Both the position numbers and the translations under genes were made by a program. 64,000 nt of DNA, taken from positions 35,027 through 99,026 of the forward strand of contig DLMH01000108.1 of the NCBI GenBank assembly GCA_002478115.1, written 5' to 3'. Of this stretch, positions 27,385-36,642 are shown piece by piece; position 1 is the first letter of the stretch; the number at the start of each line of letters is the position of its first letter. This DNA comes from Candidatus Acidiferrum typicum. GTDB lineage: Bacteria; Acidobacteriota; Terriglobia; Acidiferrales; UBA7541. The notes under the pieces are model-generated. The model was not told where the DNA came from. It was given only the letters and a program-made list of their open reading frames with translations, and searched no databases.

Positions 27385-27579
27385 CCCATGCTGAGTCAAG
27401 GCGCAGAAGCTCTTTGCACAAAAATGACTTAATCGTTTGCCTTTCCGCTCGCTAGAACCCTCCCTTTCCTGCTCCCCCCTGACGTAGAAATTTTGATTCG
27501 ACGGACTTTGATCGGTCACTTCACTCCAAAGCCAAATGCCCTTCCTGGCTAAACCCTGCGCCTGATCCGCCCGCTTCTC

Positions 27580-27635
27580 CTGTCAAGGGTCTTCGCTGCG
27601 CTCCGATGAACGCCCAACCCCGGCGCCCTTGACAG
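27580..27635. repeat. 10-bp inverted repeat ahead of ParB block
   Basis: Arms CTGTCAAGGG (27580-27589) and CCCTTGACAG (27626-27635) with a 36-base spacer; flanking CCGC and GCGG extend the pairing. The position upstream of a ParB-type operon suggests an iteron, centromere-like or operator role, but a single copy cannot decide. Confidence 0.6.
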
Positions 27636-27747
27636 TGCGGACGGACAGGCGCCCACCGCCGCCATGAAGGCCATTTGTTTCTTATGCCCGGCTTTGGCCG
27701 CGCCTCTGCGAAGCAAAGGCCAAATCTGCAAAAGGAGAATTCGCATC

Positions 27748-28038
27748 ATGCAAGAAACTACCAAACAACCGCTGTTTGACCTGGGCCAGCTTGTCGCCAC
27801 ACCCGGAGCATTGGCGGCTCTCGAAAAAGCCGGACAGAACCCCATGGAGTTCCTCTCCCGCCATGTGACGGGCGATTGGGGGGAACTGCCCGAGGAAGAC
27901 AAGGCCGAAAACCAACTCAGCTTGGAAAAGGGCTTCCGCCTTCTCAGCAGCTACCGGACCGCGGCGGGCGACAAAGTATGGGTGATTACCGAATCCGATC
28001 GAACGGTCTCGACCCTGCTTCTTCCTGAAGAGTACTAA
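27748..28038 (+). CDS. small plasmid-associated protein of unknown function
   Basis: A 96-residue protein (FDLGQLVATPGALAALEKAG, FLSRHVTGDWGELPEEDKAEN, KVWVITESDRTVSTLLLPEEY) of a conserved family that I associate with plasmids and integrative elements; its function is not known. ATG 27748 has AAGGAG upstream. It is 35 bases before the ParB-like gene and probably in its operon. Confidence 0.75.
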   Translation: MQETTKQPLFDLGQLVATPGALAALEKAGQNPMEFLSRHVTGDWGELPEEDKAENQLSLEKGFRLLSSYRTAAGDKVWVITESDRTVSTLLLPEEY

Positions 28039-28073
28039 GCAGAACCGAAACTGAGAGAAAAGGAGAATACGCC

Positions 28074-29723
28074 ATGACGACTGTACTCGAAACGAACGCA
28101 ATTCAGCCAGCTCCACCCGCTGTGTCCGCAATGCAGGACATACCGCTCCCCCAGATTCAGGAATCGAAGACGAATCCTCGCCGCCAGTTCGATGAAACCA
28201 AACTCGTCGAATTGGCCGACAACATCCGGCAGCACGGCGTCCTGCAGCCCGTTCTCGTGCGTCCCTTGCCGGGCGGGGACCCAAGCTTCTATGAACTCGT
28301 CGCCGGGGCAAGGCGTTACCGCGCTTCGAAACTCGCCGGGCGGGAAACCATCCCCGCCACCGTTCGCAATCTCACCGACACAGAGTGCCTCGAACTGCAA
28401 CTCATTGAGAACTTGCAACGTGCCGACGTGCACGAACTCGACGAGGCAAGGGGATATGCCGCCCTCATGCAACTCCAACCGGAAACCTACACGGTCGAAA
28501 CGCTGGCCGAGAAAATCGGACGGTCGGAGAAATACGTATATGCGCGGCTACGTTTGACGCACCTTGTGGACGAAGTCCAACAGGCCTTCTACACGGGTAA
28601 GTTGACCGTTGCACACGCGTTTGAAATCGCTCGGTTGACACCGACCGACCAGCAACGCGCCCTCGGCGAGTGCTTCCCGCAGCACCGGACAACAACGGCT
28701 CTTCTGAAAGACAAGAAGGCCGAAGCCGTCACCGTGCGAGAACTCCGCGGTTGGATTGAGCGCGAGGTCCACCTGGACCTCACGAACGCTCCCTTTGACA
28801 CACAGAACGAAAACTTGCTGTCAGCGGCAGGAAGCTGCGTCCGTTGCCCGAAGCGCACAGGCACCAATCCGCTTCTCTTTCCTGAGGCAGTAGGACAGAA
28901 GAAGTCCATTTGCACGGACCGCCAATGCTATCGCGCCAAGGTCGAAGCCCTTGTGCAGCTTCGCGTGAAGCCGCTGGAAGAGTCCGGCGAAAAACCACTG
29001 CGCGTGTCGCAAGCCCCGGCGTGGCAAGCCAAGAACGCAAAGTCGGATGTCCTCCATGAAGGACAGTACCGCCGAGCACAAAAGAAAGGGGAGTGTCCAC
29101 AGACCAACCCCGCCGTGGTGATCGACGGCCCGGATGCTGGCAAACTGCTCCACGTGTGCCGCGACGAAAAATGCCCGGTGCACGCCAAGACGACCAGGTA
29201 TCAACCGACCCCGCAGCAGCGTGCCGAGCGAGCAAAGGAAGCCCTGGCGGAGCGTATCGAAAAGCAAATGCGCTTCCGTATTCTGAATGCGATTCGCAAG
29301 AAACTTCCACCGACCCTGTCACGTCCCGACCTCGAAATGGCAGTGCTCGATTATTTCGAGCGCCTTGGCCACGACAACCACCGCCGCCTGTGCCGGGTGT
29401 ACGGGTGGGAAGAGAAAAAGGTCAAGGCCGCGTGGGGCGGCAGCACCGTGGACTACAGAACCATCGCGGGAAACGCCGTAGGCGAAATGAGCACGCAGGA
29501 GGTCCAGCACTTCCTCATCGTGTGCGCACTCGTATCCGACCTGTCCTGCCCCGGTTACAACCCTCGGCAGGCACTTGGGAAGGACTCAAACCTCGCTCGC
29601 ACCGCCGCACGCTGCAAGATCGACACTGCAAAAGTGTCCGCGACGGTCCGAGCGGAACTCTCGAAACCAGTCAAGAAAGCGTCTCTCAAGACGGATAAAA
29701 CGACACGAACAAAGTCGAAGTAA
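28074..29723 (+). CDS. ParB/RepB/Spo0J-family protein
   Basis: A 549-residue ParB-like protein. The N-terminal ParB/Srx domain shows NPRRQFDETKLVELADNI and the GARRYRASKLAG box (usually GERR). The helix-turn-helix KorB-like segment (TVETLAEKIGRSEKYVYARL) follows at about 135-175. The long C-terminal half carries two Cys clusters (CVRCPKRTG, CTDRQCYRAK and CRDEKCPVH) that look like zinc sites. Such long ParB proteins are common on plasmids and integrative elements and often lack a ParA partner, as here. ATG with AAAGGAGAAT upstream; a strong terminator follows. Confidence 0.85.
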   Translation: MTTVLETNAIQPAPPAVSAMQDIPLPQIQESKTNPRRQFDETKLVELADNIRQHGVLQPVLVRPLPGGDPSFYELVAGARRYRASKLAGRETIPATVRNLTDTECLELQLIENLQRADVHELDEARGYAALMQLQPETYTVETLAEKIGRSEKYVYARLRLTHLVDEVQQAFYTGKLTVAHAFEIARLTPTDQQRALGECFPQHRTTTALLKDKKAEAVTVRELRGWIEREVHLDLTNAPFDTQNENLLSAAGSCVRCPKRTGTNPLLFPEAVGQKKSICTDRQCYRAKVEALVQLRVKPLEESGEKPLRVSQAPAWQAKNAKSDVLHEGQYRRAQKKGECPQTNPAVVIDGPDAGKLLHVCRDEKCPVHAKTTRYQPTPQQRAERAKEALAERIEKQMRFRILNAIRKKLPPTLSRPDLEMAVLDYFERLGHDNHRRLCRVYGWEEKKVKAAWGGSTVDYRTIAGNAVGEMSTQEVQHFLIVCALVSDLSCPGYNPRQALGKDSNLARTAARCKIDTAKVSATVRAELSKPVKKASLKTDKTTRTKSK

Positions 29724-29742
29724 GAGACAAACCAGCAATTCA

Positions 29743-29779
29743 CGCGGGGTCGCGCCGCTCGCGCGGCCCCGCGTTTTTT
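29743..29779 (+). terminator. Rho-independent terminator after ParB gene
   Basis: GC-rich stem with arms CGCGGGG...CGCGC and GCGCG...CCCCGCG, immediately followed by six T residues. It ends the ParB transcript and faces the convergent XRE gene. Confidence 0.9.
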
Positions 29780-29812
29780 CGTTGGACGGGCGTCCGGGCT
29801 GTCAGCGCAATT

Positions 29813-30211
29813 TTACGCTGCGGCGTGCGCGCGGCGATTGCGCCCAGTAGTCAGCTTCTGGGCCATAGCAAGGAGAAGTTTCCGGTCCGCGTCGCCGGCT
29901 TTGCTCAGGCATTTCCTCAGCTTTTGGAGATACACCGCCTGTTTGCCCGAACTCCCCCAAACGATATCGTCCGCCGTTTTCCGTTTCAGAAGGTTCGGCA
30001 GTTTGGGCGGTTCTTCCCCTTCATAGAAAAGCTGGTAGAGCGGCACTTCCAGAGCCCGCGCCAACTTCTCCAAGGTCTCCATTGCCGGAACGGTGTGGCC
30101 ATTCTCGACGCGCGATATGTAGCAGCGCAGCAGCCCACTCCTCTTTTCGATGTCTCCCTGGGAGAGCTTCTTTCCTTCCCGCAACTCACGCAAACGGTCT
30201 CCAATAATCAT
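29813..30211 (-). CDS. XRE-family transcriptional regulator
   Basis: A 132-residue protein with an N-terminal XRE helix-turn-helix (GDIEKRSGLLRCYISRVENG) and a helical C-terminal region. It converges with the ParB gene across the terminator. The likely target is its own promoter or that of the neighbouring type I/Septu operon; no operator was identified. Confidence 0.85.
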   Translation of the reverse strand: MIIGDRLRELREGKKLSQGDIEKRSGLLRCYISRVENGHTVPAMETLEKLARALEVPLYQLFYEGEEPPKLPNLLKRKTADDIVWGSSGKQAVYLQKLRKCLSKAGDADRKLLLAMAQKLTTGRNRRAHAAA

Positions 30212-30641
30212 CCTCGCCTCTTTTCGTTTTTAGGATTGCGAACTCCGGGGACGCGTGAACAGAATATATCTGCAAGCCCCATTCTCCAAGGCATGCCAAG
30301 GCACACTTGGTGACGGCGGAAATTCTCGCTGCGGCTTCAGCCACCCGCCTCTCCCGCCTCGCATTGAGCACGGTTGCACCGATTACTGCTGAAGCGCATC
30401 TGGGCTATCTGCTAGGAGAATTGCGTGGCTCAGTGGATGACGTGGCAGCTATTCGTCCAGACTTGGTGGGATTGGCTCTATCTTCTTGACGTACTAGCGA
30501 AGCTCCTACTCGCTTTCAGGCAAAACCGATTCATTCTTCACCAGATTGCAGTGTTGCTTCGTCCGGCATACTCTAAAGACACTGGCGCAGAATATGTTCT
30601 CGGCCTTAAAGTGTACCCGACGACTCAACCGCCAATGACCA
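30212..30641. other. intergenic region before the type I/Septu operon
   Basis: About 430 bases between two divergent genes. Small frames on the + strand (for example 30425-30649, Trp-rich and hydrophobic) have no good ribosome binding site and overlap the next start, so I do not call a gene. No HsdR fragment is present here. Confidence 0.45.
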
Positions 30642-33600
30642 ATGCCTGAAAAACTGCCAAAGGGATGGGTGAAGACGACGCTTGGCGAAATCGCGGAGCC
30701 GTCGCGAGAACGCACGTCCCCGATGGAAAACCCTACGATGCGATACGTCGGCTTGGAGCACATCGAGCCGCACTCCATGAGACTCCTCGGGCATAACTAT
30801 GCTCGCGAGGCGCGCAGTTCCTCAGTTCGCTTTTCGAAAGGTGACATTCTCTACGGGAAAATGCGTCCCTATCTGAACAAGGTCTGGGTCGCAGAGTTCG
30901 ACGGAATTTGCTCGGCAGAATTCCTCGTTTTCGAGAAGCACGACGGACTGAACAGTCAGTTCCTTGCCCTACGCCTGAATGCGGAGGATTTCGTCACATT
31001 CGCAAACGGACTGGTCAGCGGTGAACGGCCACGTGTTGATTTCGAGAAACTATCACATTTCCCGATTCTCTTGCCCCCTCTAGCTGAGCAAGAAAGAATT
31101 GTGGGCAAGCTGACTGCCTCCTTGTTGGGAGTGGGGCGAGCGGAAACCGCAGCGCGTCGAGCCCGGGAACGCCTTAAGATTTATCGTGCCGCCTCACTGC
31201 GCGCCGCCGTCACTGGCGAATTGACTCTCGATTGGCGTGCGGCCCAGCGGAAGCGCAAGAGCGATGCAATCGAAAACGGTGAGGCCTTGTTGCAGCGTCT
31301 CCTCGTTGTCCGACGTGACGGCTGGGAAAAAGCCGAACTCAAACGCCGCCGCGAAAAAGGCAAAATTTCGACAAAAGACAAGTGGAAATCCCGCTACCCG
31401 GAACCGGCTCGACCAAACACAACTGAATTACCAGAACTGCCTGAGACGTGGAGTTGGGCTTCCTTGGAAATGGTTGCGGAAATCGGTTCGGGAATTTCCG
31501 TCAGTAAGAATCGTCTGGTGAAAAACCCAGTTGAGTTGCCGTATCTCCGAGTCGCAAATGTTCTGCGGGGATATTTTGATCTTAGCGAAATTAAGACAAT
31601 CCGTGTGGAAAAGGACAGAGTCGCCGACTATCTTCTCCGTGCTCGCGACATCCTCTTCACTGAGGGGGGCGACAGGGACAAGCTTGGACGAGGATGGGTA
31701 TGGGAAGGTCAAATCCGAAGGTGCGTTCATCAGAATCATGTCTTTCGAGCCCGTCCCTATGATCCGTCGCTCTTGAATCCTAAGCTGGTCTCTCATTGGG
31801 GAAACACAATTGGACAAAACTTTTTCATCAAGCATGGGACACAGACAACAAATCTAGCCTCAATCAATCGAGGGGTGTTGGGTAGGCTGCCTATACCAAT
31901 TGCACCTCTGGACGAGCAAACTGAAATTCTTCGTCAAGTTGAACGCCGGTTGGCTGCAGCGGACCGCCTGGATTCTAAGCTGTCGCGCCAACTTGAGCGT
32001 GCCCGCACCACTCGCGATTCGCTCTTGCGCCAAGCCTTCACCGGTCACCTCGTTCCCCAGGATCAGAAAGATGAACCCGCTCCACTGCTGCTGGCCCGCA
32101 TCGGCGCCGACAAAGCGCGAAAAGAAGCAGAACGAACAGAGGCTCGCCGAGGGGCATACCGCGCGAAAGGAAGCAAGAGTGTCACCATGCAACAACCTTC
32201 ACCATCACCGGAAGCTTTAAGAGCTGCCTGGCAAAGGATCGGCAAGGAAACCGATGCTCGCCGTCTCTTTGATGAGGCGGGACTTTCACCTGAACAGGTG
32301 GTCCAATTTTATGAGGCGCTGCGAGCCGACCCAGAACTGCGGACGGCATTTGAACAGTCAGCGCAACAACGTCGTCAAAAACAGAAGCTGGTCAGGCTTG
32401 CCAAGGAGGAGCATGAAGAACTCGGAGGCCGATTTCGTCTCGTTGACCTTTGGCTGGAGGATTTTAAGAACCTAAAAGACTATACCGTTCGCTTCAATCC
32501 CACTCAAGGGCTGGATGTTGTCCTCGGATGGAATGGCACAGGCAAGTCCAATCTATTTGAGGCGCTTGTCATTATCTTCCGCGACCTGCACGAGTGGTGG
32601 GAGAAAAACCGTTGGCCTGAGAAGCCGATGAATGGATATCGTCTCAACTACGAAATGGACGAGCACATCGTGGAGATCACTTGGCGACCGGGGCAAATGA
32701 AACGCCCGGAATTGAAGAGAGGGCCGATTCCCCACAAAGCAAAGAGTGAAACCGAATTGCAGCCCATCAAGCGAGAAGAGTTGCCGTTGCCACGCTTTGT
32801 CTTCGGTTACTACTCGGGTCCAACCAACCGCTTGGCAGAACATTTTCTGCCTATGAAGCAAGACCATTACGACCGCTTGCGCCTAGCCAAGGCAGACGAT
32901 GCGAAAACCTTGGCCAAGCTGCTGGAACAGCGCCGATTCTTTTGCGCCGAAACCCATCACGCCAAATATGTGCTGCTTGGGTTCTCATACAAGGAAGACC
33001 CGAAAATCAGTGAATTCCTGGAGAATCGACTGAGGATCGTAGGCTTCGAGTCGGCTCTGTTCATCATTCGCAGGCCGCCTTGGGCGAAGTCTGGGAGCCG
33101 GGCGGAAGATTTCTGGAGCGCCACAGGAATCATGCGCCGAGTCATGGAGCGGCTGCGCCGCTACGCCATTGCCCCAATGGTGCTGCAACAGAAGGTTAAC
33201 TACGGCTACCGATCGACTACAGAAGACCATTATTATTTCTTCTTACCGGACCTGGAGAGCCTGCATTCGTTTGCAGCAGAGTACCAGGACGCCAGAACAT
33301 TCTTTCTGGCCTTGGAGAGCACCGATTTTTCAGAACTGATTCACGATGTCAAGATTCAGGTCCGCGTTAAATCCTCCAACACGGAACAAGTTTCCATCAC
33401 ATTCCACCAGTTGAGCGAAGGTGAACAGCAGTTGCTGATGGTTTTGGGCCTGATGCGCTTCACGAAGTCGCACCAATCTCTCGTGCTGCTCGACGAGCCT
33501 GACACGCACTTAAACCCGCACTGGAGTGTTGCCTATGTCAAAGACCTAGCGCGTGTGATGAGCGACAACGCAATTGAATCAACGGAACAGCAGACTAGTC

Positions 33601-34085
33601 AAATTTTAATGGCGACCCACGACCCGCTTGTCATTGCGAGTCTCCTAAAGGAGCAGATTCATCTGCTGAAGCGTGACACAAGGACCGGCGCTTGCAAGTG
33701 GGAGCCAGCGACCGTCAATCCGCGCGGGCTAGGCTTCACAGGCATCCTGACCAGCGAGATGTTCGGGTTTCGGAGTGACCTCGACCCGGAGACGCTTGGG
33801 GACCTAGACAACAGGGTCCGCCTTATTGCTAAAGAGGAATCACTGACCCCGCAGCAGAAAAAAGAACTGGAAGAAATCGACAAAAGGTTGGCTGAAGCCG
33901 GTTTCTCAAAGGCGTTCAGCGATCCCTACTATGCTGCGTTCGTCCGTGCATGGGGGCGAAGACACAGCCAGTTAATGGCGGGGCAGCAATTCTTGACTCC
34001 GGAGAAACGGCAGGAGATTGACCGAATCGCCAGCGAAGTTCTGAAGGAAGCAGTGGCAGAGGTGGAAAAAGAGGTCGAGAACTGA
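30642..34085 (+). CDS. HsdS specificity subunit fused to Septu PtuA-like ATPase
   Basis: A 1147-residue fusion. Residues 1-500 are a type I specificity subunit with two target-recognition domains, each closed by a conserved helix (PILLPPLAEQERIVGKL near 145 and PIPIAPLDEQTEILRQV near 420) and the RQAFTGHLVP end. After a linker comes an ABC/AAA-type ATPase: Walker A GWNGTGKSN (629-637), signature LSEGEQQLL, Walker B LVLLDEPDTHLNP with Asp951/Glu952, and H-loop MATHDP. The ATPase resembles PtuA of Septu. An ATG at 32187 could allow separate translation of the ATPase. It overlaps the PtuB-like gene by one base. HsdS normally ends near residue 430-500. Confidence 0.85.
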   Translation: MPEKLPKGWVKTTLGEIAEPSRERTSPMENPTMRYVGLEHIEPHSMRLLGHNYAREARSSSVRFSKGDILYGKMRPYLNKVWVAEFDGICSAEFLVFEKHDGLNSQFLALRLNAEDFVTFANGLVSGERPRVDFEKLSHFPILLPPLAEQERIVGKLTASLLGVGRAETAARRARERLKIYRAASLRAAVTGELTLDWRAAQRKRKSDAIENGEALLQRLLVVRRDGWEKAELKRRREKGKISTKDKWKSRYPEPARPNTTELPELPETWSWASLEMVAEIGSGISVSKNRLVKNPVELPYLRVANVLRGYFDLSEIKTIRVEKDRVADYLLRARDILFTEGGDRDKLGRGWVWEGQIRRCVHQNHVFRARPYDPSLLNPKLVSHWGNTIGQNFFIKHGTQTTNLASINRGVLGRLPIPIAPLDEQTEILRQVERRLAAADRLDSKLSRQLERARTTRDSLLRQAFTGHLVPQDQKDEPAPLLLARIGADKARKEAERTEARRGAYRAKGSKSVTMQQPSPSPEALRAAWQRIGKETDARRLFDEAGLSPEQVVQFYEALRADPELRTAFEQSAQQRRQKQKLVRLAKEEHEELGGRFRLVDLWLEDFKNLKDYTVRFNPTQGLDVVLGWNGTGKSNLFEALVIIFRDLHEWWEKNRWPEKPMNGYRLNYEMDEHIVEITWRPGQMKRPELKRGPIPHKAKSETELQPIKREELPLPRFVFGYYSGPTNRLAEHFLPMKQDHYDRLRLAKADDAKTLAKLLEQRRFFCAETHHAKYVLLGFSYKEDPKISEFLENRLRIVGFESALFIIRRPPWAKSGSRAEDFWSATGIMRRVMERLRRYAIAPMVLQQKVNYGYRSTTEDHYYFFLPDLESLHSFAAEYQDARTFFLALESTDFSELIHDVKIQVRVKSSNTEQVSITFHQLSEGEQQLLMVLGLMRFTKSHQSLVLLDEPDTHLNPHWSVAYVKDLARVMSDNAIESTEQQTSQILMATHDPLVIASLLKEQIHLLKRDTRTGACKWEPATVNPRGLGFTGILTSEMFGFRSDLDPETLGDLDNRVRLIAKEESLTPQQKKELEEIDKRLAEAGFSKAFSDPYYAAFVRAWGRRHSQLMAGQQFLTPEKRQEIDRIASEVLKEAVAEVEKEVEN

Positions 34086-34990
34086 TGCGCTTTGTTGACA
34101 TCGACCTTTTGGAGATACCTAACGGCTGGCAGGGTCACGCGGACCAAGCGCTTAACGCCTTGCGTGACGAGATTACACAGGCCGAGGCCGCGGCACGAGC
34201 TGCAGGAGGAGACCTCGTCGCGGCGAGAAGAGCAGCAATCACGGCGGGTTTAGATAGGCCCGCGCGAACAAGACTCTGGCAAGACATGGCCCCTCGGCTC
34301 GGCGTCTTAAGAAAAGGAAAGTGCTGGTATTCCGAAAGCTTGAACCCGACCTCGGATAAGAACGTGGATCATTTTCGCCCCAAGAATCGAGTGGAAGAAG
34401 ACCCCACCCATGAAGGCTACTGGTGGCTCGCGTTTGCGCCACGGAATTTTCGCTACGCAAGCCAATGGTGCAACCAGCGGCGCGTGGACCGCGTGCATGC
34501 TACCAGCGGCGGCAAATCGGACCATTTCCCGCTGCATACGCACGGTATTAGGGCGCGCCAGGAAGGCGACGATCTCGAACTGGAGGAGCCCCAACTGCTT
34601 GACCCGATTGACCCCGACGACTGGAAGCTCCTGACATTTCTTCCAGATGGGTATCCGACTCCCACCAAGCCAGCGGGTACAGCAGAGCACCAGCGAGCCG
34701 CAACATCAATCGACGTTTACCACCTTCACTGCAAACCACTGGTGAATGGCCGCGCGGCCGTGGCCGGCACGATTCAGCGCATTGTTCAAGACCTGGAAAG
34801 GCTTCGTCCCCAGATCGACGAGCCAAAAATGCGCGCCCTTTACAAGAGTCGAGAAGTTGAACTCCTTCGGGCGATCCACCCCGATACCGAATACTCGGCG
34901 GCTGCATTGGCATACGCCCGAGCAGAAATCTACAAATCAGAACTCGGCCATCAAATCACACGCGATTGGTTGCAAGAGATACTGAATTGA
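34085..34990 (+). CDS. PtuB-like HNH endonuclease
   Basis: A 301-residue HNH nuclease of the type paired with PtuA ATPases in Septu and retron-Septu defence. The core reads NVDHFRPKNR with Asp95-His96, then YWWLAFAPRNFRYASQWCNQRR carrying the Asn and a Cys ligand. The first Cys pair is altered (KCWYSE), so the structural zinc may be missing or different. Its ATG overlaps the stop of the HsdS-ATPase gene, implying stoichiometric coupling. It probably cuts DNA or RNA when released or activated by the ATPase. Confidence 0.82.
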   Translation: MRFVDIDLLEIPNGWQGHADQALNALRDEITQAEAAARAAGGDLVAARRAAITAGLDRPARTRLWQDMAPRLGVLRKGKCWYSESLNPTSDKNVDHFRPKNRVEEDPTHEGYWWLAFAPRNFRYASQWCNQRRVDRVHATSGGKSDHFPLHTHGIRARQEGDDLELEEPQLLDPIDPDDWKLLTFLPDGYPTPTKPAGTAEHQRAATSIDVYHLHCKPLVNGRAAVAGTIQRIVQDLERLRPQIDEPKMRALYKSREVELLRAIHPDTEYSAAALAYARAEIYKSELGHQITRDWLQEILN

Positions 34991-34995
34991 CACAA

Positions 34996-36450
34996 ATGAC
35001 CAAGAATCACAAAACATCGGCTTCAGCTCTCGTCCAAAGGGTCTGGAACTACGCCCACGTTCTCAAGGATGACGGGCTAGCCTTCATGGATTACACGGAG
35101 CAGATTACCTATCTTCTTTTTCTGAAAATGGCGTGGGAACAGCGACACGTAGGGGCAAGCGAGATTCCATCGCGCTACACTTGGGGCGCACTGAAGAATA
35201 TCGCTGAGAAGGCGAAGCTCTTGGAGCGGTATCACCAAGGGCTCCGCAAGTTGAGCGAACGCCCGGGGTTGGTTGGCCTTATCTTCACCAAGCCGCAGAG
35301 CAAGATTACCGACCCAGCCAAACTTCATCTCCTCATCCAAATGATCGACAGCGAAGATTGGTCCGCACTCGACGTGGACGTGAAGGGTGATGTCTATGAA
35401 GGGTTGCTCGCCAAGAACGCCGATGATGTGCGCGGCGGAGCGGGGCAGTACTTCACTCCGCGCCCTGTCATCCGGGCGATTGTTGAAGTGATGCGCCCCG
35501 AACCAATGATGCGCATTTCCGACCCAGCATGTGGCACGGGTGGTTTTTTGTTGGCGGTTTTTGATTACCTTAAAGGCCGGACAATCAATGCCAAGGAGGC
35601 TGCTCATCTTTGGACGAGAGCGCTGCACGGAGTTGACCTTGTCCCCAATGTCGCGCGCTTGTGCGCCATGAACCTTTTCCTTCACGGGATCGGCACAGAC
35701 CACAGCCACCCTGTGATATCGATTTTTGACAGCCTCGAATCTAAGGCTGAGCCGGTAGATATGGTCCTTACGAATCCGCCGTTCGGGAAAAAGAGCAGTT
35801 TCACTATCATTGGCGCAGACGGAAAGAGCCACACTGACAAGATTTCCTACAAGCGAGAGGATTTCTGGGCGACGACTAGCAATAAACAGCTCAATTTTGT
35901 CCAGCACGTCTATTCAATGCTCAAAGAAACCGGGCGGGCCGCAGTCGTTGTTCCGGACAATGTCCTATTTGAAGGCGGCGCAGGTGAAAAGATTCGCCGC
36001 GCGTTGCTCCAGCAGTGCGAGGTCCACACCCTGTTACGTCTTCCAACTGGCATTTGGTATTCGCCCGGCGTGAAGGCAAACGTATTGTTCTTCGACAAGA
36101 AGCCCTTGGAGAAGACTCCAGCAACCAAAGACCTCTGGGTATATGACCTGCGCTCAGAGCGGACTTTTTCGCTCAGGCAAAATCCGATTGGTCCGGCCGA
36201 CCTGACGGATTTCATCCATTGCTACCGCGCTGATGATCGTGCCGGACGCAAGGAAACAGCGCAGTTCCGGCGATTCACATACGCGGAGATTATTGCACGA
36301 GACAAAGCGAACCTCGATCTCCAATGGCAACAAGAGACGGCGAATGCCGCTCAAGGCGAGACTCCTCAGGCGCTGATGAAAGAAATTCTAAAAGACCTAG
36401 AGGAAGCGATGCGTGAGTTTGCCGCTGCCGAGTCCGAAATTCAGAGATGA
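34996..36450 (+). CDS. hsdM: type I HsdM adenine methyltransferase
   Basis: A 484-residue N6-adenine methyltransferase subunit. N-terminal HsdM helical domain (LVQRVWNYAHVLKDDGLAFMDYTEQITYL region), motif X at GQYFTPRPVIRA, motif I DPACGTGGFLLA (Asp176) and motif IV NPPFGKK (Asn260). ATG 34996 starts five bases after the HNH stop; a longer frame from 34966 overlaps it. It must work with the HsdS half of the fusion. No HsdR gene lies on either side, so the complex can modify but has no ordinary translocase-nuclease. Confidence 0.9.
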   Translation: MTKNHKTSASALVQRVWNYAHVLKDDGLAFMDYTEQITYLLFLKMAWEQRHVGASEIPSRYTWGALKNIAEKAKLLERYHQGLRKLSERPGLVGLIFTKPQSKITDPAKLHLLIQMIDSEDWSALDVDVKGDVYEGLLAKNADDVRGGAGQYFTPRPVIRAIVEVMRPEPMMRISDPACGTGGFLLAVFDYLKGRTINAKEAAHLWTRALHGVDLVPNVARLCAMNLFLHGIGTDHSHPVISIFDSLESKAEPVDMVLTNPPFGKKSSFTIIGADGKSHTDKISYKREDFWATTSNKQLNFVQHVYSMLKETGRAAVVVPDNVLFEGGAGEKIRRALLQQCEVHTLLRLPTGIWYSPGVKANVLFFDKKPLEKTPATKDLWVYDLRSERTFSLRQNPIGPADLTDFIHCYRADDRAGRKETAQFRRFTYAEIIARDKANLDLQWQQETANAAQGETPQALMKEILKDLEEAMREFAAAESEIQR

Positions 36451-36583
36451 CGCCACTTGTTGCGTTCTTCTTGTTGCGCATGGCCCACCCTCGTCACACA
36501 CCAGCGAGTGAGTGGTGCCAAGTCGTGCCTTCTTGAAGAAGAGCATGGCGGCCTCGATTTCACCTGGAGATCTGCTTTTTACC

Positions 36584-36642
36584 TATAGCAAATGCTATAA
36601 CAATTGTTGCTCGCCCCCACTTGATGCGTGTATACTGCAAAC
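36584..36642 (+). promoter_or_regulatory. palindromic operator and promoter, probably leaderless
   Basis: A palindrome TATAGCA/TGCTATA (36584-36599) sits just before a promoter with TTGCTC (36607-36612), an 18-base spacer and TATACT (36631-36636). The -10 box ends six bases before the ATG at 36643, so the transcript would begin at or near the start codon. The XRE protein encoded here probably binds the palindrome. Confidence 0.6.

Larger units (their letters stand above)
27200..27747. other. intergenic region with two long inverted repeats
   Basis: About 550 bases between the type III system and the ParB block, with no convincing gene. It contains the two inverted repeats listed separately. 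Just before 27748 an AAAAGGAGAAT supplies a ribosome binding site. The composition rises in GC near 27550-27650. Confidence 0.5.

Noticed and set aside
28780..29322. 180-residue minus-strand frame inside the ParB gene
   Set aside because: Antisense shadow of a well-supported ParB-like gene; composition is Arg/Ser rich with no motif.
30425..30649. Trp-rich 74-residue frame before the HsdS fusion
   Set aside because: It overlaps the HsdS start, has no ribosome binding site and resembles no known protein.
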